A stretch of 64,000 nt of DNA from Paraescarpia echinospica (taxonomy: Eukaryota > Annelida > Polychaeta > Sabellida > Siboglinidae), in assembly GCA_020002185.1 (NCBI GenBank), contig CM034534.1, positions 67,960,815-68,024,814 of the forward strand. The letters run 5' to 3'. The notes under the pieces are model-generated. The model did no database searches. It had not been told where the DNA came from and worked only from the letters and a program-made list of their open reading frames with translations. Made by a program: the position numbers and the translations under genes. Numbering within the stretch: position 1 is the stretch's first letter; each line of letters opens with the position of its first letter. This document shows, in pieces, positions 56,450 through 64,000 of the stretch.

Positions 56450-58915
56450 AACGTGGGCCACAACGTTCGTTACCGGGGGCTAGGATATGTGACTGAAAGG
56501 GTAGAGAAAGTATTGGGGCATGCAAGGGAGGGTCTATACTAGTACACGTAGGGACAAATAATGCAGACAGGGACGGAACATCTGGGATAGTACAGAAAGT
56601 TAGTGAGGAAATTAAAGAAGACAAAAAATGAACAGATTATTCTCTCAGGAATTTTGCCAGTAATGGGAGGCAGGGGGTCAACATATAGAAACTGCAAGAG
56701 GATGGCGATCAACGCACTAGTTGAGCAGAAGTGTGAAGAAGAGGGGGTGGGATTCATATATTTACGGGGATACTTTGTTGGGAGGGCAGATATGTACATG
56801 AGAGATGGCCTCCATCTATGTGGAAAGGGGCAGCAGTTTTCTCAGAGAACCTGCTGCGATATGTTGACAGTGGGACAGGTTGCGTCTATTTAAACTAGAT
56901 TCGCAATGGGGACTCACAGAGAAGCTGGATGCATAGATAAAGACAGCACAAATACATCAGCAAAGAACAGTCTGGAAAACTCTTCTGAAGCTGGATATAA
57001 AAGTGTTTGTTTAAATGCAAGGAGTATAGTAAACAAAAGAAATGAACTAAACATTATGGTAGACGATATTGACCCTCACATAATAGGTATAACCGAATCA
57101 TGGACCACCACAGATATATCAGATGCCGAATTGGGACTGACAGGATATGTAATGTTTAGGAAAGATATAATAGGAAGAAGGGGAGGTGGAGTTATTTTAT
57201 ATATTAAAGAATCTATCCATGCTTATGAAATAAAATTAGAAAGAGAAGCAGATTGCGAAGAAGCTGTTTGGTGTAACATAGTTACAGGAAACTCGACGTT
57301 AACCGTTGGGTTAGTTTATCGAAGTCCAAACATAAGCATAGAAGAGAATGAAAAAATACAAATCGCTATAAGGGAAGTAAGCAAACGGGACTGTATTACT
57401 ACGAGGGATTTTAACCATGGGCATATATAATGGAAATCTCTACAGAGAATGGGGAGTGAGGACCACAAGTTTTTAGTTTTAGTACAAGATACGTTCCTTT
57501 CTCAATATGTGCTAGAACCAACCAGAGGTGAGAATGTGTTATACATACTTTTGTCCTCACAGAATGAATTGGTTGACAATGTCAAGATATGTGAGCCACT
57601 GGGAAGTAGTGATCACAACCAGATATATTTTACCTTCAAAGTAAAATCAGAAAGGAATAGTAAAATGCAGTATAGGAGAAATTTCCACAAAGGAACATAT
57701 AAGGAAATGAGGAAATATTTAGCAAAGATAGACTGAAACAACACACTGAAGAATAAGACAGCAACACAGTGCTGGAATATCTTAAAGAGTGAAATAGAGT
57801 ACATGGTCAATACATTTGTTCCCTTGAAAAAACAAGGGAAGCGGTCCAGAAGGAAATACTTATCGAAAGAAGCCATTAGAAAAATGAAGTACAAACAAAT
57901 GATGTGGAAGTCACATAGACGCACTGGAAATGACGAAGACTACTACATTTATAAAGAAGCACTAAACCAAGCTACATCTGAAATTCGAAGAGAAGCTACG
58001 AACACAAATTAGCTTGTAATATAAAACAAGACAGCAAGAGTTGTTATGCATATGTTTGGAGCAAACTGAAACTTCAAGATAAGGTCGGTCCTCTACAAGA
58101 TAGCGCTGGAAATATAATATCAGAGGGATTCTTAATGGCAGAAGACCTGAATGAGTATTTTAGTTAAGTGTTTACCAGGGAAGATATTAGTTCACTGCCA
58201 GTACCAGAGGCTAAAATCAAGGGTGACAGAATCAGACTATTTAGGACAGTTAATTGTAACCCCGGAAATGGTAGCTAAGAAAATTAGGGCTATGAAGGAT
58301 AATAAATCACCTGGAGTGGATGGGATTCCGCCCAAGCTACTATTGGAAATTGTAGAACAAATTAGCATACCACTTGCAACAGTTTTCAACTTATTATTAG
58401 AAGAGGGAGTGGTTCCTTTAGAATGGAAAGAAGCAAACATTATACCGTTATTTAAAAAAGGTTCTAGAAACAAGTCAGATAACTACAGACCAGTGAGTTT
58501 AATATCAGTGATTAGCAAATTATTAGAAAGAATAATTAAAGATCACATGGTGGATTTTCTTTTTAAACATAATTTGCTAAACCCATCTCAACATGGGTTT
58601 CTAAAAGCGAGGTTATGCTTAACAAATATGTTATGTTTTTGGAAGATATCAATAAGTGAGTAGACGAGGGATCACAAGTAGATATCGTCTACTTAGATTT
58701 TCAGAAAGCTGTAACTGAATGGAACAGATTATCTCCTGATTGTGTTGTGCTAATAGCGTGAATATGTTTAAAAATAAAATTGACACATGCCTTAAAAGGG
58801 AGGGATACACGTTGATAAGAAGTATTGGACTCTCGATAAGCCAATAGGCTTCCTTGTCCACCTGCCATCTAGAGTTAATGTTGTGTGTGGCAATCTTGTT
58901 AAATCTTGTTTATGT
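56450..58915 (+). mobile_element. CR1 LINE with internal RT deletion
   Basis: ORF1 remains: an SGNH-esterase-like part, ILVHVGTNNADRDGTSG near 56533, shifting frame to ILSGILPVMGGRGSTYRN and MYMRDGLHLCGKG. ORF2: an apurinic endonuclease beginning KSVCLNARSIVNKRNEL near 57001, IIGITESW, GRRGGGVILYIKE, and the catalytic SSDHNQI near 57610, with a TAA at 57427. RT follows from KIRAMKDNKSPGVDGIPPKL near 58280 to NYRPVSLISVISKLLERI and VDIVYLDFQKA near 58683. There the sequence jumps directly to the C-terminal tail (VTEWNRLSPDCVV), so the catalytic FADD core is absent. Several frameshifts; dead copy. Confidence 0.85.
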
Positions 58916-60640
58916 TAATGTTGTCAATTCCATGACACAAGAGCCGTTTTCCAAAAGTTTATACAACGCGCGCGTGGTTCCTGCAATTGTTTAAGTTACC
59001 TTTTACGTATTACGCGCACATTATGTTTTACGTGTTCCGAACAACCGATTTACCCCGTAAAAGGTGAGAATCTTGACATTTATGGAGTAGTTTAAAAAAA
59101 ACTATTGGTCTTACGTCCTATTCTTCGGGTCGTAGAGTAATCCCTGACAGTTTGGCGCTAGAGGTTAAAGCCGCCTAAAAGGGAAACGGTAACCGTTATT
59201 GTACCCGCGTACGCATGGAGGGTCTGCCGCCGCTGGTGTCGCTGGTCACATGTGGCCGGTGCCGTGAGAAGTCGCAGCAGGTGGGACCAGTGCACGATGC
59301 AAGAGATGCGACAGTTTTACGGCCGGATGCAGTAAGCGTGCCGTCGTCTAATTTGTGGTCGACGTCAGAGATTGGGAAATGGCCATTGGGAGAAATCGCG
59401 ACGCTTCTCACTTCCCATTTTTTGGCGTATCTCGGATGTTGGGGGAGAGAGGAGGGCAAGTTTAGTCATCCACGTCTGCCTACACTAAAATGTAGTGGCG
59501 TAAGAGGTTACATAGGAATCACCGAAAGACAACATTGCCCAAAATGGGATTTTGGTCAAGCGCCCCTGTGAAGAACGCCACTGGAACTGACGATATCGGC
59601 ATTGAAGGGAATATACAACAATGTATACAGAATAGGCAAACAATTACGTATTTACCTACTCATATACGCACGCACACAACCATTCGCGTGCGCACGCACG
59701 CACGCACACACATTGTATGCAAAGAAATGTGCAATATAACATGCAATTACTAATAAAAACATGGTGGTCACAAATGAGCGATCATTAACATCCGAGGTAT
59801 TTGTAGCACTATCACAAACAATCTGCGGTGTTGAAACATTAGCTACGCACACCTGGCCATTGGCTACGATCGGCTACCGGCGCGTTTGATATTGCTTCGC
59901 CATTTTTCAAAGCAAACATTCACGCGCAATAAACCGTGCGACGACTCCCCCAAATAGCGCCATCGTTCGCCTTCCCGTCAAGCAGCGGGGCGCTCGTTTC
60001 GACGACCGCTTTCCTCATCAACTGCCCGCACCCGGAAACGTACGTCGTTGCACGGATGGTTTATTCTGGCGAAGAACGCGAACGGGCAAACTCATCGCTT
60101 TCAAGACGCCATTTATTCGGGCGATCACGCCAGCTCGACTAATACGCCGCCCCGCGGGATGTCAGCGCATTAACCTAGCGATCAACGGCGACTGTAATGA
60201 AGTTATGTGACATGAGCATTTTAGCACCGCATTAGCGCACAGAGAGGGGGTGAGATTCGCCGAATGATTATCTGGACACGTTACTCCTATACTTAGTGAC
60301 CAGCTGTAACTATTGGCCGTGTTTTACGGCCACGAAACCGCAGCGGTTTGCCAATAATTTACAATTAGCCGATCACACAATTTGCTATTTCGAGACTTAC
60401 TGTCAACGTGGGAAAGTCGCGCAAAACGTGTTACGTTTTCTTGCGTACGCGAATACCTATTTGCAGTTTCTATTTTTTATTTTGCATGGAAACAAATTTG
60501 TAAGTACAAAATAGTCTCATCTAAAAATAAAGTAGTTTGGCCAAAACGATGTCTTGTATATTATATATAATAACTCCGATAATATATACCTAAGAGAGAG
60601 CAGTTTCGAAACAAAAAATACTAACCGTATCTTGGTGACA
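58916..60640. other. No gene supported
   Basis: A 118-codon plus frame at 59215-59571 lies in a GC-rich patch but shows no domain and the minus strand is open too. A short (CGCA) run lies at 59690. Confidence 0.35.
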
Positions 60641-60644
60641 AACC

Positions 60645-60915
<271 letters not shown>

Positions 60916-61959
60916 ACGTCATATTTCTACAGTTCTTCGATACGAAATACATTACATATTAAATAAAATATCTATGCTGAAGAGTTCGGTGAAGCTAGTG
61001 GATGTATGCACCTACTTCTTCGAAGCCCTGTATAGAAATGTAACTAATACCAATATAACCCTAGTACAATCTGGAGATTTGTCAATAGAGCAAATAGTAT
61101 ATAAAACAGATCTATAAAGTTCATACTTTTAAAAACATAAGCGTCTTTGGAGTTTAACTTGATGCTCCAACTCCATAAATCGGTTATTCTGTGGTCAGTT
61201 GCATCAACTGACCGTGACACACGATCAACGTGACAGGTCACCCGCGGCACCACATTGACCGGTAGACGAGACGTCGCAGTGGACACGGAACGCGTCCGGC
61301 TGATTGGCGTTACAAATGAACAACCGCGGGGGGAATTGAAAACACTTAAGCGGGGTAGGCGATAGATTAGAGTTAAGGAACGACGAACTTAGCATAGATT
61401 TGTGATTCATTAGGGAATAAATTTCGAGGAGCTATCGTGTGCAGGTGGATAAGTGGGTGCAGGTGGCGGGCGGCGGGCGGTGTTGAGCCGGTAGCTGATA
61501 GCGGCGGGGCGAGGCGACGCCAGCCGCTGTACGGAGAGACTCGCTCGGGGGCCGCTCGACAGATCGACGTCACTGCCGCGATAACTGGTCGGAGGACCTT
61601 GCCGGAACGTTGGGCCGGGTGACGGAGGCAGACAGTCGTAGAGTATAATTTATACGAACATCAGTCCACGATGTGGTGTTTGTTTGTGAAAAATTTCCAT
61701 TTAGTTGTTTAGCTATTATTCGCTCATTTTCAATCATAGAATAAGTTTGATTTTATCGTATGTGATATCAGGTTGGTTGATTTCAAACGTTTACTTTGAA
61801 GTCATCATTGCCTTCCTTATTATTATATTATGAAACAGTATATATTATACATATATTATACATTACGCATTATATGTTGTACATCATAAATTATACGTTA
61901 TCTTGTATGCGTTATTCGTTATACGTTGAACATTGTACATTTTACATTATATATTATTA

Positions 61960-61964
61960 CATAT

Positions 61965-61995
<31 letters not shown>

Positions 61996-62075
61996 TATTA
62001 TATATATATATAATATATATATTATATATATATATAATATATATATTATATATATATATATATATACATATTATA
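61960..62075. repeat. (TA)n palindromic repeat
   Basis: TATATATATATAATATATAT units of about 24 bp, each self-complementary. 62076-62640 has no gene. Confidence 0.9.
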
Positions 62076-62646
62076 ATGCTACATTATATAATATATAATA
62101 CAGTTCTTAATATTTATATTACTATTTTTTGATTCGCATGAACAAACGTTAAATGTTTGTTTTTTATGTTGATAATTATATCCATACGAAAGCTTGTCAT
62201 ACTCAGATGCAACAAAACGTCGCAACAAAACGAGACATATTTTCCTCCTTTTCATATCGTAATTCTTTCACGCCTCGTGCAGTATTTGTGTGTGATGGTT
62301 AAACGTGCCTTCTCAATAATGATTCGATTTTGTTCGTTCGTGTCACTTAAAATTAATTTTTCGTTAAATTAAAACCACCTTGTATCCGTTACGAAATATA
62401 TATAGTTTTGTTAAATTCATTAGACAAGCTATTGTTTATTTTAATTACTGCCTATGGAATTAATGTTCTGCGTTGATGCTGTCAACTTTACTCGCTCTCT
62501 CAAAAACATATCACTATCAAATTCTGTAAATTGGAGGCTCGATGTCGGCCACTTACAAATTAAATTATTTCGACCTTTTAAACAAATGTGTGCACTTTTT
62601 ACTTAAACCGACTGCGGATGTTATTTAAACTATTCACAACTTGCAG

Positions 62647-62927
62647 TTTGGACACGAAAGAACCGGAGTCCTGACAGACAAAATCAGCTGAGGAAGCAGC
62701 GAGACGGCGATTTGGTCTGGAGTCTCTCCACTGAAACCGTCTCCGTCTGCCGCAACAGGGCGCCGTGGACATGGGCGCTTCGGGGATCCGTTGGGCAAGA
62801 GTTGTGTCGCGCCAACAGTCCCCTTGTCAGTCTTGACCCGCAGATCATTTCCCCGGAGGAGGATAACTTATCCGTAGTCTTATTCTATGGTGCATCGTTT
62901 ATTGGTTTTATCCGCGCCACCGTTTAA
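62647..62927 (+). CDS. Possible terminal exon, unknown
   Basis: An acceptor-like TTCACAACTTGCAG is followed by 93 open codons to TAA 62925-62927. Sequence: KNRSPDRQNQLRKQRDGD, then SPLVSLDPQIISPEEDNLSV and a hydrophobic end LFYGASFIGFIRATV. No family recognised; the length in this AT-rich setting is the main support. Confidence 0.25.
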
Positions 62928-63896
62928 CGAAACCAGACCTCAGTGTAAATATATAAGACTGGCTCCCGGGGGAATACAAAATGTGTTTTCCTTCAGCGTG
63001 TGCGGATGATACTGTTATAATTATAGCGTCAACGTAGGAGATCGTCAAAGAGGTTTTCCGGGGAAAATCATGTAAAAAGCGCTAAATTATTCTTTTAATG
63101 CCGTAATGTTTTATTTTAAATACAATTCTCATTCAAAGTAAATAAAGACTGAATTAATCATTCATTGTATATTGCTCAATGTTTGTTCTGTACATCATTG
63201 ATAGAATACCGCAACTCTCAGCGTAACAAATAGTGCTTTCCCAGAGTCCGGAATTTGCGAATTGTATGCAGGTGTCATCGTGCGAGAACTGTGCTATAAA
63301 TGCCACGGTCGAGCCTACAATTAAGGAGGAAAACATGTCGCAAATGTACAATTTGACATTTATTTTATACGCCTGGTGATGTTATGGAAAATTCAAAGTT
63401 GTGGACTATGTGTTTTGTTGCAGCTGTTGGTTGGCATTCGGTTTTAAAATAATTGAAATAGTTGTTCGCCAATGTATAAGCGACGAGGTAAACAAGAGCT
63501 TTATTGTCATCACATGTCATTTTGAACGCGTTGGTCGCGTTGTGACGTGAATAAATAGTAGGGCCGTGACTGAATGTGTGTGAAATCATAATTGCACACC
63601 CGCATTTATTAGCAGAGCGTGTCGCTGTTCGCTAATCACATGAGTTGTAATGGTTACTTACTTACTGTCTATTGGCGTTTAGGACAGCGCTGAAGTTCCT
63701 CCATGCCGGTCTGTCTCTTGCCAACTTATCGAAGGAAACAATCAAGGGTGATATAAATGTTTTCGTTTTGTTACAATTATGACTTGAAACGTGTACGCAT
63801 TTGTTTTAATGATTAATATATGAGGGTCAAAAACGGGATAGAGTCAAATTAAAAATCTAACTGTAATCATGCTACCATAAAAAGGTATGTACGTAG
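62928..63896. other. No gene supported
   Basis: AT-rich, short frames only. Confidence 0.4.
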
Positions 63897-64000
63897 GCAG
63901 GCGCGAAGGCGGAGTTATGGCCGTCGGAATGGGCTCTTACCCACAGTTCCGGATACAGTTCGGAGGACGAGAGTGTGGTGATTTATCAAAGGACTTCTTC
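63897..64000 (+). CDS. Possible exon cut by the window edge
   Basis: After an acceptor-like GTACGTAG, one frame stays open to the edge for 34 codons: ELWPSEWALTHSSGYSSEDE then SVVIYQRTS. The Ser/acidic stretch looks coding but is too short to assign. Confidence 0.25.

Noticed and set aside
59215..59571. 118-codon plus-strand frame as a gene
   Set aside because: Lies in a GC-rich patch where the opposite strand is open too, with no domain, splice support or conserved motif.

Overview
The window looks like repeat-rich animal nuclear DNA, most likely from a marine invertebrate such as a lophotrochozoan or an invertebrate deuterostome. I cannot name the species. The evidence is small exons with GT..AG borders, degenerate CR1/Jockey-type LINEs, tRNA-derived SINEs, a hAT transposase relic, many satellites and long CA/TG runs, with no bacterial-style operons. 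Most long open frames are artefacts of tandem repeats. I found the genes by joining short exons whose splice phases agree.

Layout. 1-2.7 kb: a compact GC-rich minus-strand gene cluster (paired zinc fingers, an RPA-like OB fold, and several short open blocks each starting right after a TGTAG). 2.7-3.6 kb: about 280-bp repeats carrying GCGCATGCGC palindromes. 3.7-4.7 kb: a small plus-strand gene whose first exon is duplicated inside a 66-70-bp repeat array. 5.4-6.5 kb: a minus-strand series of leucine-rich-repeat-like exons joined by phase-2 introns, one with an in-frame TAG. 7.3-10.7 kb: a SINE, a 54-bp minisatellite, one orphan exon and a TG run. 10.7-17.8 kb: LINE plus a 65-bp satellite. 18.3-25.1 kb: the last four exons of an M14 carboxypeptidase B-like gene (minus strand). 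25.5-26.5 kb: a gap of exactly 1000 N. 26.5-33.7 kb: a near-identical second copy of 10.7-17.8 kb, its satellite running on to 35.8 kb.

36.4-39.0 kb is a 119-bp satellite in which most units carry a CACGTG. 39.15-42.82 kb holds a five-exon minus-strand gene that I assembled from splice sites: a Death domain followed by a long coiled coil, with one in-frame TGA inside the Death domain. Two introns and flanks of this gene hold a 66-bp satellite and other repeats. 44.2-46.4 kb is a compound microsatellite and a 21-bp satellite. The right third (47-64 kb) holds a second SINE, a 109-bp inverted repeat pair, a hAT-derived pseudogene, nested elements with terminal inverted repeats, a CR1 with an internal deletion, and otherwise little that I can read.

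Functionally, the Death-domain/coiled-coil gene and the LRR exons suggest an innate-immunity or cell-death neighbourhood, and the carboxypeptidase is a secreted digestive-type enzyme; this grouping is inference. The most notable items are the serial TGTAG-bounded blocks with a possible 33-nt intron, the duplicated first exon, the Death-domain gene with its TGA, and the large duplication next to the gap.
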